Shown here: positions 1 through 12,864 of the stretch, piece by piece | Numbering within the stretch: the stretch's first letter is position 1 | How the letters are laid out: the number at the start of each line of letters is the position of its first letter | From: Betaproteobacteria bacterium HGW-Betaproteobacteria-11 | GTDB lineage: Bacteria > Pseudomonadota > Gammaproteobacteria > Burkholderiales > Rhodocyclaceae | Assembly: GCA_002842395.1 (NCBI GenBank) | Contig: PHCV01000004.1 | Location: 194,374 to 258,373 of the forward strand | Length of the DNA: 64,000 nt | Reading direction: 5' to 3' | Notes under the pieces: model-generated | Told to the model about the DNA's origin: nothing | The model's database searches: none | Seen by the model: the letters and a program-made list of their open reading frames with translations, nothing else | Translations under genes and position numbers: made by a program

Positions 1-786
1 CGCCCTGCCGCTTGAGCCACTGGAAGACCAGCCCGGCGATATAGATGGCATAGGTCGGCGGCGTGTTGTACATCGAGCGATTGGCAGCCACTGTCTTGTA
101 TTCGAAGGCCGACGGACACAGCGGCGAGGCACGATCGAGCAGATCGTCGCGAACGACGACCAGGGTCAGCCCGGCCGACCCGATGTTCTTCTGCGCGCCA
201 CCGAAAACCAGTCCATAGCGCCGCCAGTCGAGCCGCCGCGACAAAATATGAGACGAGACATCGGCCACCAGCGGCACCCCGGGGCGCCCGAGCGCGTCCA
301 GGTCGGGAATCTCGGCATATTCGACGCCGTCGATGGTCTCGTTGCTGCAGATGAACAGATAGGCCGGGTCGGCCGACAACTGAAAAGTCGGCGCTGGCGG
401 CACGCCGCGAAACGGCCCGGCGAGTGCTCCGGCGGCGAGATGGGGCGTGCAATAGCGCTGCGCTTCCCGGTACGACTTGGCCGACCAGCTCCCATTCACC
501 ACGTAGTCGGCGGTTGTTTTCCCACCCAGCAGATTCAGCGGAACGAGGGCGTTTTGCGCAATCGCTCCGCCCTGCATGAAGAGTACCTTGAAGTGTTCCG
601 GTATTGCCAGCAGCTCGCGCAAATCGGCTTCGGCCTGCTCGATGATCGAAGTGAATTCCTTGCCGCGGTGGCTCATTTCCATCACCGACATGCCACTGCC
701 ATGCCAGTCGAGCATCTCTGCGGCGGCTTCCCGTAGCACCTCCTCGGGCAAAACGGCCGGACCGGCGCTGAAATTCCAGACCCGGC

Positions 787-790
<4 letters not shown>
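1..790 (-). CDS. serC: Phosphoserine aminotransferase (partial, C-terminus beyond window)
   Basis: PLP-dependent transaminase of serine biosynthesis, converting 3-phosphohydroxypyruvate to phosphoserine; in many bacteria it also serves pyridoxine synthesis. The N-terminus reads [19 protein letters not shown], the classic SerC start, followed by [18 protein letters not shown]. The PLP lysine lies in [10 protein letters not shown]. The start ATG overlaps the gyrA stop (ATGA), so the two genes are co-transcribed; gyrA-serC is a common betaproteobacterial order. The gene runs off the left edge after about 263 residues of an expected 360. A copy of the dispersed repeat encodes PPAPTF within it. 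Confidence 0.95.
383..407 (+). repeat. Dispersed repeat copy 1 (inside serC)
   Basis: This copy matches the family core AAAAGTCGGCGCTGGCG and continues with GCACGCCG. On the serC coding strand it encodes PAPTF. It is one of about 15 copies in the window. Confidence 0.75.
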
Positions 791-3390
<2,600 letters not shown>

Positions 3391-3512
3391 GGTGTCTGGT
3401 CTTCGCCGAGAATCATCGGCAAAAGGCGGCTAAGCGATAAAGCCGGTGATTTTAGCATGCGCGATCCTCTCCAAAAGAATGGCGACGGGTTGTCCAAGCG
3501 CCTGGAATCTGT

Positions 3513-4856
3513 TTGAATGACACCATGGAATTTGTCAGCGAAGCTACCCCGGTCGATCTCCTTCTGCATCCGGAATGGATCATTCCGATCGAGCCAGCCG
3601 GGGTGACCTTGGCCGATCACTCGCTCGCCGTCGATCAGGGCTGCATCGTCGACCTGCTTCCCCGGGCGGAAGCACTCCGCCGCTTCCGCCCTCGCGAAAC
3701 CGTCTTCCTCCCGGGCCAGGTGCTCTTGCCGGGACTGGTCAATCTGCATACCCATGCCGCAATGACCTTGCTACGTGGTTTTGCCGACGACCTGCCGCTT
3801 GCGGTTTGGCTCAGCGAGCGTATCTGGCCAGCGGAAGCGCGCCATGTCTGTCCTGACTTCGTGTACACCGGCACCCTGCTCGCCTGCGCCGAGATGCTTC
3901 GCGGCGGAATCACCACTTTCAGCGACATGTATTTTTTCCCCGAGGCCGCCGCTGCCGCGATCCAACACGCCGGACTGCGCGCCGCGCTCGGACTCGTCAT
4001 CCTCGAATTTCCGACGCGTTATGCCAGCGATGCCGCTGACTACCTGAGCAAGGGACTCGCCATGCGCGATGCATGGCGGGACAACCCGCTTTTGAGCTTC
4101 TGTATCGCGCCTCATGCACCCTACACCGTAAGCGACAAAACCTTCGAACAGGTTGCCATGCTGGCCGCCCAGCTCGATCTGCCGATCCACACCCACCTGC
4201 ACGAAACCCGCCAGGAGATTGAAGACAGCCTCAGGCAGCATGGTGTCCGTCCGCTCGAGCGACTGCGCCGGCTGGGGTTGCTAGGCCCCCAACTGATCGC
4301 CGTGCACGCCGTTCATCTCGACCTAGCCGAAATCGACCTGCTGCGGCAGGAAGGATGTCATATCGCCCACTGCCCGATATCGAACCTCAAGCTAGGTAGC
4401 GGCATCGCGCCGCTGACCGCGATCCATGGCCACGGCCTGAATTTCGGCCTGGGTACGGATGGCGCCGCATCGAACAACCGTCTCGACCTGTTCCAGGAAA
4501 TGCGCTTCGCCGCCCTGCTGGCCAAGGGAGCAAGTGAAGATGCGGCCGTCATCGACGCGCATACCGTCCTTCATGCGGCGACGCTGGGCGGCGCCCGTGC
4601 GCTCGGCCTCGATGGGCAGATCGGCTCGCTACGCCCCGGCAAGGCGGCTGACCTTTGTGCCGTACATCTGGATGACTGGCTGCTGCAACCCCACTTCGAC
4701 CCGGCCACGCATCTCGTTCATGTTGCCGGACGCGAGCAGGTCACCCAGGCATGGGTTGGCGGCAGGCAGATGTTGCGCGATGGCACTCCAGAATGCATTG
4801 GCACCCCGGAATTGTTGAAATCCGTAAATTTATGGCATACTCGTATTGCGTCCTGA
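3513..4856 (+). CDS. mtaD: 5-methylthioadenosine/S-adenosylhomocysteine deaminase (TRZ/ATZ-type amidohydrolase)
   Basis: Metal-dependent amidohydrolase predicted to deaminate methylthioadenosine or S-adenosylhomocysteine to the inosine form. Metal-binding motifs are in the family order: VNLHTHAAMTLLRG, HTHLHET, AVHAVHLD and GTDGAASNN. The length, about 447 aa, is normal. The frame opens at a TTG (3513), but an ATG at 3525 (MEFVSEATP) is an equally likely start; no strong Shine-Dalgarno decides. It lies upstream of the OmpA-domain gene and ubiG, an arrangement seen in other betaproteobacteria. The phosphorylase gene at 22499-23260 could act on its product. Older annotations call the family N-ethylammeline chlorohydrolase; a triazine role is not supported here. 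Confidence 0.85.
   Translation: MNDTMEFVSEATPVDLLLHPEWIIPIEPAGVTLADHSLAVDQGCIVDLLPRAEALRRFRPRETVFLPGQVLLPGLVNLHTHAAMTLLRGFADDLPLAVWLSERIWPAEARHVCPDFVYTGTLLACAEMLRGGITTFSDMYFFPEAAAAAIQHAGLRAALGLVILEFPTRYASDAADYLSKGLAMRDAWRDNPLLSFCIAPHAPYTVSDKTFEQVAMLAAQLDLPIHTHLHETRQEIEDSLRQHGVRPLERLRRLGLLGPQLIAVHAVHLDLAEIDLLRQEGCHIAHCPISNLKLGSGIAPLTAIHGHGLNFGLGTDGAASNNRLDLFQEMRFAALLAKGASEDAAVIDAHTVLHAATLGGARALGLDGQIGSLRPGKAADLCAVHLDDWLLQPHFDPATHLVHVAGREQVTQAWVGGRQMLRDGTPECIGTPELLKSVNLWHTRIAS
4812..4841 (+). promoter_or_regulatory. Possible promoter for the OmpA-domain gene
   Basis: A TTGTTG hexamer (4812-4817) is followed after 18 bp by CATACT (4836-4841), which is preceded by TGG like an extended -10. It lies in the 3' end of mtaD, about 80 bp before the OmpA-domain start. 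The match to consensus is moderate. Confidence 0.35.
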
Positions 4857-4922
4857 CTTGCGCAGGCACTCTGGATATGTTGCTCTGTCGTGTCGTTTAA
4901 CTTAACCCATCGAGGGGGATTC

Positions 4923-5579
4923 ATGATGATCATTCGCGCCAAATATTCCATTTTAATTGCCACCCTGCTCGGACTTTCGGCTTCGGCCATGGCCTCGGCT
5001 CCGACCAAGGGTATCGATCCCGCAAGCACTGTGGGTTATGTCATCGACCAGCGTGGCGGTGTCGCCAAAAGCGGCCACGGCCTGTGCTGGCGAACCGGCT
5101 ACTGGACGCCTGCCATGGCCATCGAAGAATGCGACCCGGATCTGGTAAAGAAGGCAGATACGGCCGCTTCTCCACTTGCCGCACCGAAGCCCGCCGGCGA
5201 AAAAATCACCCTGGCAGCCGACGCCCTGTTCGACTTCGACAAAGCCGTTCTCCGCCCCGAAGGCAAGGCCAAGCTGGACAAGCTCGGTGCAGACATCAAA
5301 GGCATCAAACTTGAGGTCATCATCGCCGTAGGCCACGCTGACCGTTTTGGCTCCGATGCCTACAATCAGAAGCTGTCTGAAAGGCGCGCCGAGGCGGTCA
5401 AGGCCTATCTGGTGGCCAAAGGCATCGAGCCGAACCGCGTCTATGCCGAAGGCAAGGGCAAGAAGCAGCCTGTAACCAAACCCGGCGACTGCAAGGGACC
5501 GAAGAGCAAGAAGGTTATCGCCTGCCTGCAGCCTGATCGCCGCGTCGAAATCGAAGTGATCGGCACCAAGGCTCAGTAA
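4923..5579 (+). CDS. OmpA-family outer membrane/peptidoglycan-associated protein
   Basis: Envelope protein of 218 aa. The N-terminus is a signal peptide (IIRAKYSILIATLLGLSASAMASA). Residues ~30-75 contain GLCWRTGYWTPAMAIEECDPDLV, seen in OmpA-like porins of Betaproteobacteria. Residues ~90-215 form the OmpA C-terminal domain that binds peptidoglycan: ALFDFDKAVLRPEGKAKL, GHADRFGSDAYNQKLSERRA and DRRVEIEV. There is no eight-stranded barrel domain, so it is a short periplasm-facing form. The start was chosen for the ribosome site GAGGGGG 7-8 nt upstream; tandem ATGs at 4923 and 4926 are both possible. A terminator follows at 5600-5625. Confidence 0.85.
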   Translation: MMIIRAKYSILIATLLGLSASAMASAPTKGIDPASTVGYVIDQRGGVAKSGHGLCWRTGYWTPAMAIEECDPDLVKKADTAASPLAAPKPAGEKITLAADALFDFDKAVLRPEGKAKLDKLGADIKGIKLEVIIAVGHADRFGSDAYNQKLSERRAEAVKAYLVAKGIEPNRVYAEGKGKKQPVTKPGDCKGPKSKKVIACLQPDRRVEIEVIGTKAQ

Positions 5580-5599
5580 TCGTTCGACCTGCCTTTGAA

Positions 5600-5625
5600 A
5601 AGCCCTGCCTGGCAGGGCTTTTTTT
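5600..5625 (+). terminator. Rho-independent terminator after the OmpA-domain gene
   Basis: The stem AAGCCCTG/CAGGGCTT, with loop CCTGG, is followed directly by a run of seven T. It separates the OmpA-domain gene from ubiG, which starts 18 bp later, so ubiG may depend on read-through or its own promoter. Confidence 0.9.
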
Positions 5626-5643
5626 GTTAACCTGGAAACAATC

Positions 5644-6351
5644 ATGAACCCAACGCTCAACGCCGACCAGGCCGAACTCGACAAGTTCGGCGATCTCGCT
5701 CATCGCTGGTGGGATCCGAATTCCGAATTTCGTCCATTGCATGACATCAATCCTGCACGTCTGCAATGGGTCGACCAGCAGGCCCCGCTAAAGGACAAGC
5801 GCGTCATCGACATCGGTTGCGGCGGCGGCCTGATGAGCGAAGGCATGACTGCGCTGGGTGCCCAGGTTACCGGTATCGATCTGTCCGAGAAAGCCCTCGG
5901 CGTGGCTCGCCTCCACCTGTTCGAAAGCGGCCATGCCATCGATTACCGCCTGATCTCGGCCGAGAACATGGCGATTGAAGCCCCGGCCAGCTTCGACGCC
6001 GTGACCTGCCTTGAAATGCTGGAACACGTCCCCGATCCGGCGAGCATCGTGCGCGCCTGTGCCCAACTCGTAAAACCTGGCGGCCAGGTATTTTTTTCGA
6101 CCATCAACCGCAACCCGAAAGCCTGGCTGCTGGCCGTCGTCGGCGCCGAATATCTGCTCAACCTGCTGCCCCGGGGAACGCACGACTACACCCGTTTCCT
6201 CAAACCGGCAGAACTCGTGCGCTTTTGCCGCGAGGCCGGTCTGGAAGTACAGGAAATCACCGGCATGGATTACAACCCATTCACCCGCGCCTGTACATTG
6301 ACAGCCAACACCCAGGTCAATTATCTGCTCCGCGCCACGCGCAATGCCTGA
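5644..6351 (+). CDS. ubiG: Ubiquinone biosynthesis O-methyltransferase
   Basis: SAM-dependent O-methyltransferase performing both O-methylation steps of ubiquinone synthesis. The protein has 235 aa, the usual length. The N-terminus has the UbiG signature FGDLAHRWWDPNSEFRPLH. The SAM-binding motif is VIDIGCGGGLMSEGMT, followed by GIDLSEKAL, and the C-terminal segment LPRGTHDYTRFLKPAEL is typical. The stop overlaps the start of gph by 8 nt, so the two genes are translationally coupled. Confidence 0.95.
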   Translation: MNPTLNADQAELDKFGDLAHRWWDPNSEFRPLHDINPARLQWVDQQAPLKDKRVIDIGCGGGLMSEGMTALGAQVTGIDLSEKALGVARLHLFESGHAIDYRLISAENMAIEAPASFDAVTCLEMLEHVPDPASIVRACAQLVKPGGQVFFSTINRNPKAWLLAVVGAEYLLNLLPRGTHDYTRFLKPAELVRFCREAGLEVQEITGMDYNPFTRACTLTANTQVNYLLRATRNA

Positions 6352-7003
6352 GGCGATCCTGTTCGATCTCGATGGAACCCTGGCCGACACCGTTCACGAT
6401 CTGGCTGGCGCAATCAACCTGCTACGAGCAGAACATGACCTGCCACCATTGCCGCTTGCACACCTGCGTCCGCATGCCTCGGCCGGTTCACGCGGCCTGC
6501 TGCAGGCGGGACTGAATCTCGCACCTGGCGATGCGGATTACGCTGTCATGCAGCAGCGCTTTCTGACACTCTACGAGAACAACCTGTGTCGCGGCACACG
6601 ACTTTTTCAGGGAGTGCCCGAACTGCTCGACCGAATCGAAGCCGAGGGCATGCCTTGGGGCATCGTCACCAACAAGCTGGCACGCTTCACACTTCCTCTG
6701 GTTGAAATGCTCGGCCTCACCCATCGCGCAAAATGCATCATCAGCGGCGACAGCACCCCGCGCCCCAAGCCCTTTCCGGACTCATTACAACTGGCTTGTG
6801 CATCACTCGCCGTCGTTGCCCCCCGATGCGTTTACGTCGGCGACGACGAACGCGATGTCATCGCCGGCCGTAGTGCAAACATGAAAACCATCATCGCTCT
6901 CTGGGGCTATCTCGGCACTGAAAAATCTCCCGCCGAGTGGGGGGCGAACGCCAGCGCCAGAACACCCCAGGATATTCTCCGAATTGCAGCGGCAAAGTTG
7001 TAG
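6344..7003 (+). CDS. gph: HAD-family phosphoglycolate phosphatase
   Basis: Haloacid dehalogenase-type phosphatase of 219 aa. The nucleophile motif FDLDGTLADT is at residues ~6-15. Motif II is in IVTNK, and motifs III/IV are in KPFPDSL and YVGDDERDV. A cap region lies between motifs I and II. Coupling to ubiG is a widespread arrangement; family members near ubiG are annotated as phosphoglycolate phosphatase or MupP-type N-acetylmuramate 6-phosphate phosphatase, and these cannot be told apart here. It ends 53 bp before tmRNA. Confidence 0.88.
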   Translation: MPEAILFDLDGTLADTVHDLAGAINLLRAEHDLPPLPLAHLRPHASAGSRGLLQAGLNLAPGDADYAVMQQRFLTLYENNLCRGTRLFQGVPELLDRIEAEGMPWGIVTNKLARFTLPLVEMLGLTHRAKCIISGDSTPRPKPFPDSLQLACASLAVVAPRCVYVGDDERDVIAGRSANMKTIIALWGYLGTEKSPAEWGANASARTPQDILRIAAAKL

Positions 7004-7056
7004 AATCGGCCTTGTAATTTGTCGGGCAGGCACCATTTGCCAGACGTGAACCACCG

Positions 7057-7420
7057 GGGGGCGACATGGCTTCGACGTGGGTCAAGAAGCAGAGCAGTGC
7101 ATACCGTGGGCCGGAGTACCACGCGAATCCATCCGGAAACCAACAAACGCCAACGACGAGCGTTTCGCTCTCGCCGCTTAAAACCGGCGAGCGCCGCAAC
7201 CACCTGCTCATAGGTGGTGCCGGGTAAAACCGGTCGCGGTGTCATTGATATGAGCTAAGGATGGGTCCTGCTGCGTGGCCTGTCACAAAAACCTAGCAGA
7301 CCGCGTGTCACCAGCCTGCCCGTTGGCGGATGACGCGTCAAACTAAATAGCGAGGCTAAGTATGTAGGGCTGCCTGTGGAAGGCTTGCGGACGCGGGTTC
7401 AATTCCCGCCGCCTCCACCA
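7057..7420 (+). ncRNA. ssrA: Transfer-messenger RNA (tmRNA)
   Basis: One-piece tmRNA of about 364 nt that rescues stalled ribosomes and tags the nascent protein for degradation. The 5' end GGGGGCGACATGGCTTCGAC and the 3' end GGTTCAATTCCCGCCGCCTCC-ACCA (described in two parts) form the tRNA-like domain with a seven-pair acceptor stem and an encoded CCA. The resume codon is GCC at 7149, and the tag reads ANDERFALAA followed by TAA (7179-7181), as in Betaproteobacteria. A terminator follows immediately. No integrated element is present at this common integration site. Confidence 0.98.
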
Positions 7421-7426
7421 TTTATC

Positions 7427-7460
7427 AAAATCCCAACCCTTATCGGTTGGGATTTTTTTT
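7427..7460 (+). terminator. Rho-independent terminator of tmRNA
   Basis: The stem ATCCCAACC/GGTTGGGAT encloses a short loop and is followed by eight or more T. It lies 7 bp after the tmRNA CCA end. Confidence 0.93.
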
Positions 7461-7714
7461 GCCTGGAGCGTCAGTGCTGGCACGGGTTCGTACCGTGCCC
7501 TCCTGAGCGCGCACTTCCCACCCACGCTGCATTCAGCACGACTTCCGGCGCCACCAGATAGCTGAAATCAGCCCAGGATGAGCTGGATACCGCCTGAGAA
7601 AAGCACTCCCGCACGTTCTCTTCATATCCTGATTCGGCGTACGATACGCCAATAGGCGGCGACCATGGTTTTCCCTGCCGTGGTCGCCGCACAGGCGGAT
7701 CATCGGGAGCGGCC
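7461..7714. other. Non-coding leader between tmRNA and fumC with two inverted repeats
   Basis: No gene is supported here. An inverted repeat GGCACGG/CCGTGCC lies near 7478-7500. A stronger one has 13-bp arms (7656-7668 and 7678-7690, GCGGCGACCATGG against its complement with one mismatch) and a 9-nt loop. The stronger hairpin ends about 25 bp before the fumC ATG, and could be an operator or a leader structure. The fumC ribosome site GGGAG is just downstream. Confidence 0.5.
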
Positions 7715-9112
7715 ATGAGTACGCAGCGAATGGAAAGCGACAGCCTGGGATCGATTGCTGTTGCGGACGAGCACCTGTGGGGTGCGCAAACCCAGCGCTC
7801 CCTGGAGCATTTCGCCATCGGCAGCGATCCGATGCCGTATGAATTGATCCAGGCGCTGGTGCGGGTCAAGAAGACAGCGGCACTGGCCAATCGCGAGCTG
7901 GAAGAGTTGCCGCCGCAAACCGCCGAAGCCATCGTCGCCGCTTGCGACGAAATCCTCGCCGGCCGCTGGCCCGACGAGTTTCCGCTTTCCGTCTGGCAGA
8001 CCGGCTCGGGGACGCAGAGCAACATGAACGTCAACGAGGTGATCGCCAACCGCGCTTCGGAACTGCTCGGCGGGCCGCGCGGCTGCGATCGCCTGGTGCA
8101 TCCCAACGATCACGTCAATCGAGGCCAGTCCTCGAATGACGTGTTTCCGACCGCCATGCATATCGCCGCCGTGCTGCAACTCGATGACAATCTCTTGCCG
8201 GCGTTGTGCCAGCTGCGACTTTCGCTCGCGGCGAAAGTGAAGGAGTTCACCGGCATCGTCAAGCTCGGCCGCACCCATCTGCAGGATGCCACGCCGCTTA
8301 CCCTCGGCCAGGAGTTTTCCGGCTATGACGCCCAGCTGGAGATCGCCGAGCGAGCCATCCTCGCCGCCCGCAACGAGCTCTTGCCGCTGGCGCTGGGCGG
8401 CACCGCGGTCGGTACCGGGCTCAACGCCCACCCCGAATTCGCCGGCCGCACCATCGACCATCTGGCCGGTGCCTGCGGCCGGCCGTTTACCCCGGCCGGC
8501 AATCGTTTCGCTGCCTTGGCCGGTCACGAACCGCTGGTATTCGCCCATGGCGCCTTGAAGACGCTGGCCACCGCGCTGACCAAGCTGGCCAACGACACCC
8601 GCTGGCTGGCCAGCGGCCCGCGCTCGGGCCTGGGCGAACTGATCCTGCCAGCCAACGAGCCGGGAAGCTCGATCATGCCGGGCAAGGTCAATCCGACCCA
8701 GTGCGAAGCCCTGCTGATGGTCTGCGCCCAGGTCTTCGGCAACGACCTGGCCCTCACCCTGGGCGCGGCCGGCGGCAACTTCGAACTCAATGTCATGAAG
8801 CCGCTCATTGCTTACAACTTCCTCCACAGCACGCGTCTGCTCGCCGATGCCATGCGCAGTTTCGAGCAGCATGCGCTGCGCGGGCTCGTAGCCAACCCGC
8901 CACGCATTCGCCGGTTGCTGGAGCAAAGCCTGATGCTGGCCACCGCGCTCACCCCGCACATCGGCTACGACAAGGCGGCCGCCATCGCCAAGCGAGCGCA
9001 CGAGGAAGGCATCACGCTACGCGAAGCCGCCCTGGCCGGTGGCGAGGTCAGCGGCGAAGAGTTCGACGCCTGGGTGGATCCACGACAGATGACCGGCCGC
9101 CCGACCACCTGA
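7715..9112 (+). CDS. fumC: Class II fumarate hydratase
   Basis: Iron-independent fumarase of the TCA cycle, interconverting fumarate and malate; 465 aa is normal. The N-terminal ERDSMG-like signature is here [11 protein letters not shown]. Further motifs are [47 protein letters not shown]-like ([13 protein letters not shown]) and the signature [13 protein letters not shown] near residue 315. GGGAG precedes the ATG. acnA follows after 27 bp, so two TCA enzymes likely share a transcript. Confidence 0.97.
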   Translation: MSTQRMESDSLGSIAVADEHLWGAQTQRSLEHFAIGSDPMPYELIQALVRVKKTAALANRELEELPPQTAEAIVAACDEILAGRWPDEFPLSVWQTGSGTQSNMNVNEVIANRASELLGGPRGCDRLVHPNDHVNRGQSSNDVFPTAMHIAAVLQLDDNLLPALCQLRLSLAAKVKEFTGIVKLGRTHLQDATPLTLGQEFSGYDAQLEIAERAILAARNELLPLALGGTAVGTGLNAHPEFAGRTIDHLAGACGRPFTPAGNRFAALAGHEPLVFAHGALKTLATALTKLANDTRWLASGPRSGLGELILPANEPGSSIMPGKVNPTQCEALLMVCAQVFGNDLALTLGAAGGNFELNVMKPLIAYNFLHSTRLLADAMRSFEQHALRGLVANPPRIRRLLEQSLMLATALTPHIGYDKAAAIAKRAHEEGITLREAALAGGEVSGEEFDAWVDPRQMTGRPTT

Positions 9113-9139
9113 TCCAGGCCAACGACGAGGAGGATCATC

Positions 9140-11845
9140 ATGTCCCACAACCTGTTCGACAGCTACCGTTCGTTCTTCGTTTCGACCAGCGAGCAGGCCC
9201 GTTTTTACAGCCTCGCCGCGCTGGAAGAAGCCGGGCTGGGCAACATCCGCCGTCTGCCGGTCTCGCTGCGCATCATCCTCGAATCGGTGCTGCGCAATTG
9301 CGACGGCAAAAAGATCACCGAAGCCCATGTCCGCCAGCTCGCCGGCTGGCAGCCGAATGCGCCGCGCGAGGCGGAGATTCCCTTCGTCGTCGCCCGCATC
9401 CTGCTCCAGGACTTCACCGGGGTGCCGTTGCTGTGCGATCTGGCCGCCATGCGCGACACTAGCCGCCAACTCGGCCACGATCCCAAGCGCATCGAACCGC
9501 TGGTTCCGGTCGACCTGGTGGTCGATCACTCGGTGCAGGTCGATAATTTCGGCAGCCCCGAGGCCCTGCGTCTCAACATGCAGTTCGAATTCGAGCGCAA
9601 CCACGAACGCTACCAGTTCATGAAATGGGGCATGCAGGCTTTCGATACCTTCCGCGTCGTGCCGCCTGGCATCGGCATCGTGCATCAGGTCAATCTCGAA
9701 TACCTGTTTCGCGGCGTCCAGTTCAAGGACGGCCTCTGCTTCCCGGACACGCTGGTCGGCACCGACAGCCACACCACCATGATCAACGGCGCCGGCGTGG
9801 TCGGCTGGGGCGTCGGTGGCATCGAGGCCGAGGCCGGCATGCTTGGCCAACCGGTGTATCTGCTGACTCCGGACGTGGTCGGCATCGAGCTCGGCGGACG
9901 GCTGGCCGAGGGCATCACCGCCACCGATCTGGTGCTCACCCTCACCGAGCTGTTGCGCAAGGCCAAGGTCGTCGGCAAGTTCGTCGAGTTTTTCGGCGAA
10001 GGCGCCGCCTCGCTCACCCTCACCGACCGCGCCACCCTCGCCAACATGGCTCCCGAATATGGCGCGACCATGGGCTTCTTCCCGGTCGATGCGCAGACCG
10101 TGGCCTATCTCCGCGGCACCGGCCGTAGCGAAGCGGAAGTCGCCCGCTTCGAAAGCTATTTCAGGGCGCAAGGGTTGTTCGGCATGCCGCGCCGTGGCGA
10201 GATCGACTACTCGGACACGCTCGGCCTCGACCTGGGCTCGGTGGTGCCTTCGCTCGCCGGGCCGAAGCGGCCGCAGGACCGGGTTGCGCTCAGCGCAGTG
10301 AAATCGACCTTCACCACCCTCTTCTCCGGCCCGCCCGCGGAGAACGGCTTCGGCAAGCCGGCGGCCGACCTGGAACAGCGTGTCCCTATCGGGGACGGCC
10401 AGAGCGTCGGCCATGGCGACGTGCTGATCGCGGCGATCACTTCCTGCACCAACACCTCCAATCCAAGCGTGATGATCGCCGCCGGACTGGTGGCGAAAAA
10501 GGCCGTCGCCCATGGACTCGCCGTCAGGCCCGGGATCAAGACATCGCTTGCTCCCGGCTCGCGGGTAGTCACCGAGTATCTATCCAAATCCGGCCTGCTG
10601 CCTTGCCTGGAACAGCTGGGCTTTAACGTTGCCGCCTATGGCTGCACCACCTGTATCGGCAACTCGGGGCCGTTGCCAGCACCGATCGAGCGCGCCGTGG
10701 TCGAGCATGACCTGGTCTGCGCCGCGGTGCTCTCCGGCAACCGCAATTTCGAGGCGCGCATCCATCCCAATCTGCGCGCCAATTTTCTCGCCTCGCCGCC
10801 GCTGGTCGTCATCTACGCCCTGCTCGGCACGCTGCTCAAGGACCCGACCCTTGAGCCGATCGGCCTCGGCAGCGACGGACATGAAGTCTGGCTGCGCGAT
10901 CTGTGGCCCTCATCCAGCGAGATCGAGGCGCACATGCGCGAAGCGATGAATCCGGAGACTTTCCGCCGGCTGTATGCCGACCTGACCCGGGATCACGAGT
11001 TGTGGAACGCGATTCCGGCGACCAGCGGGCAAACCTATTCCTGGCCGCCCTCGACCTACATCGCCCGGCCCCCCTTCTTCGACGGCTTCCGGCGGGTACC
11101 CGAACCGCCCCAACCGGTCAATAAGGCCCGGGCGCTGGCGATTTTCGGCGACTCGGTGACCACCGACCACATCTCTCCCGCCGGCTCGATCAAGATCGAT
11201 TCCCCCGCCGGAAAATGGCTGCTCGATCACCGTGTCGCCAGCGCCGACTTTAATTCCTACGGTTCGCGTCGCGGTAATCATGAAGTCATGGTGCGCGGCA
11301 CCTTCGCCAACGTCCGCATCAAGAACCTGATGCTGCCGCCCCATGCCGACGGCAATCCGGTCGAAGGCGGCCTCACGCTTCACCAGCCGAGCGGCGAGAG
11401 GATGAGCATTTTCGATGCCGCCATGCGCTATCAGGCCGCGGCCGTGCCGACGGTGATCTTCGCCGGCGAGGAATACGGCACCGGCTCCTCGCGCGACTGG
11501 GCGGCCAAGGGCACGCAACTGCTCGGCGTGCGCGCCGTCATTGCCCGCAGCTTCGAGCGCATCCATCGCGCCAATCTGATCGGCATGGGCGTGCTGCCGC
11601 TGCAATTCACCGGCAACGATTCGGCCGCGACCCTGGGCTTGCTGGGCACGGAAAGCTTCGATCTGGTCGATCTTGACGAGAGTCCCCAACCGCGACAGGC
11701 GGTCGGCCTGCTGATCCAGCGGCCAAACGGCGAGACGCTGCGCGTGCCGCTGCTGCTGCGTATCGATACGCCGATCGAGGTCGATTACTACCGCCACGGC
11801 GGCATCCTGCCCTTCGTCTTGCGTGAGTTGCTGAATTCAGATTGA
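9140..11845 (+). CDS. acnA: Aconitate hydratase A
   Basis: [4Fe-4S] aconitase interconverting citrate and isocitrate; 901 aa matches the AcnA/IRP family rather than AcnB. The cluster cysteines lie in [12 protein letters not shown] and [12 protein letters not shown]. Substrate motifs include [31 protein letters not shown] and the swivelling-domain [15 protein letters not shown]. The ribosome site GAGGAGG precedes the ATG. Its stop overlaps the tail of the convergent arginase gene by 9 nt. A repeat-family match (11232-11251) falls on the codons of the conserved DFNSYG region. Confidence 0.97.
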   Translation: MSHNLFDSYRSFFVSTSEQARFYSLAALEEAGLGNIRRLPVSLRIILESVLRNCDGKKITEAHVRQLAGWQPNAPREAEIPFVVARILLQDFTGVPLLCDLAAMRDTSRQLGHDPKRIEPLVPVDLVVDHSVQVDNFGSPEALRLNMQFEFERNHERYQFMKWGMQAFDTFRVVPPGIGIVHQVNLEYLFRGVQFKDGLCFPDTLVGTDSHTTMINGAGVVGWGVGGIEAEAGMLGQPVYLLTPDVVGIELGGRLAEGITATDLVLTLTELLRKAKVVGKFVEFFGEGAASLTLTDRATLANMAPEYGATMGFFPVDAQTVAYLRGTGRSEAEVARFESYFRAQGLFGMPRRGEIDYSDTLGLDLGSVVPSLAGPKRPQDRVALSAVKSTFTTLFSGPPAENGFGKPAADLEQRVPIGDGQSVGHGDVLIAAITSCTNTSNPSVMIAAGLVAKKAVAHGLAVRPGIKTSLAPGSRVVTEYLSKSGLLPCLEQLGFNVAAYGCTTCIGNSGPLPAPIERAVVEHDLVCAAVLSGNRNFEARIHPNLRANFLASPPLVVIYALLGTLLKDPTLEPIGLGSDGHEVWLRDLWPSSSEIEAHMREAMNPETFRRLYADLTRDHELWNAIPATSGQTYSWPPSTYIARPPFFDGFRRVPEPPQPVNKARALAIFGDSVTTDHISPAGSIKIDSPAGKWLLDHRVASADFNSYGSRRGNHEVMVRGTFANVRIKNLMLPPHADGNPVEGGLTLHQPSGERMSIFDAAMRYQAAAVPTVIFAGEEYGTGSSRDWAAKGTQLLGVRAVIARSFERIHRANLIGMGVLPLQFTGNDSAATLGLLGTESFDLVDLDESPQPRQAVGLLIQRPNGETLRVPLLLRIDTPIEVDYYRHGGILPFVLRELLNSD
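11232..11251 (-). repeat. Dispersed repeat-like match (inside acnA)
   Basis: The minus strand reads AAAGTCGGCGCTGGCGACAC, which matches the family core and part of its tail. It overlaps the conserved aconitase codons for SADF, so selection on protein could produce part of the match; it is listed with lower confidence. Confidence 0.45.
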
Positions 11846-12763
11846 AGCGCACGGCTCGAGCAGCGAGCGGCACAGGTCGTGGATCGCCTGCGCGGTGGCA
11901 AAACCGGCGTCGAGGTAGGGGTTGTACTCGACGATCTCCAGCGCCAGCAATCTTGCATCGCAGTGCGCCAGGCGCAGCACGTCCACCAGTTCGCGGCGAT
12001 GCAGGCCATCCGGCACCGGGGTGCCCACGCCTGGCTCCTCGTCGGGATCGAGGGCATCCAGATCAATGCTGATGCCATATCCGACGGTGTTCGCGCACAC
12101 CCGCGCGCGGGCCTCGGCGAACACTTCCGGCAAGCCGCGCCGCTTGATCTCGTCCATGAAATACACCCGCACGCCGAGCGAAGCCAGCAGCTCCGCCTCG
12201 CCGCGCTCGAAACTGCGCACGCCAAGCAGACAGGCGTCCGCGGGCAGCAGTTGCGGCGCCGGCCCGGCGATTGCGGTCAGCCGCGGCTCGCCCTGGCCAA
12301 GCAAGGCAGCCAGCGGCATGCCATGGATGTTGCGGCTGGGGCTGGTGCGAAAGGTATGACTGTCCATGTGGGCATCGACCCAGAGCAGCCCCAGCCGTGC
12401 CTCCGGCGCGTGCCCGCCGAGGAACTGCTTGGCCCCCGACCAGGTGCCGATGGCGCAGGAATGATCGCCACCGATCACCAGTGGAAAATTCCCCGCCGCG
12501 AGCAGCGCGCCGACCCGCTCCGCCAGCCGTGTGGCGATGCTCGTCACGGCAGCCAGGCGATCGATGACCCCAGGCGTTTCCAGACGGATCGGAGGTTCCC
12601 AGCGAAAGCCGTCGCGGGCCGCCTCCAGGTCGTCGAGAAAGCCCATCGCGCGCAACACCGCCGGCCCGTCCTGGCAGGCCGGATTGCCGGCGCCATAGCC
12701 GGCAGCCACGCCGAGGGCCACGACCTGCCGCTCGTACCGGCCTCCCACTGTGTTTTCGCTCAT
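11837..12763 (-). CDS. rocF: Arginase (ureohydrolase family)
   Basis: Dimanganese hydrolase predicted to split arginine into ornithine and urea. Metal ligands are in [21 protein letters not shown] and [18 protein letters not shown]. The [14 protein letters not shown] segment and the C-terminal [13 protein letters not shown] are typical of arginase rather than agmatinase. The start at 12763 (MSENTVGG) has GAGG about 7 nt upstream; a longer open frame to 12811 lacks one. The protein has 308 aa. It is convergent with acnA, overlapping by 9 nt, and no other arginine genes are nearby. Confidence 0.9.
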   Translation of the reverse strand: MSENTVGGRYERQVVALGVAAGYGAGNPACQDGPAVLRAMGFLDDLEAARDGFRWEPPIRLETPGVIDRLAAVTSIATRLAERVGALLAAGNFPLVIGGDHSCAIGTWSGAKQFLGGHAPEARLGLLWVDAHMDSHTFRTSPSRNIHGMPLAALLGQGEPRLTAIAGPAPQLLPADACLLGVRSFERGEAELLASLGVRVYFMDEIKRRGLPEVFAEARARVCANTVGYGISIDLDALDPDEEPGVGTPVPDGLHRRELVDVLRLAHCDARLLALEIVEYNPYLDAGFATAQAIHDLCRSLLEPCASI

Positions 12764-12864
12764 CACGTTCCTCACCTGTCGCCAAGAGTTGGCTGGAATT
12801 TCCCAGGACACGCGAATTACGTTAGCATCATCGCATTCACCGCTCTCATTCAGGAGATTACCGC

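Noticed and set aside
7057-7714. Integrated element at the tmRNA 3' end
   Set aside because: tmRNA is a common integration site, but no second copy of its 3' end and no integrase lie downstream.
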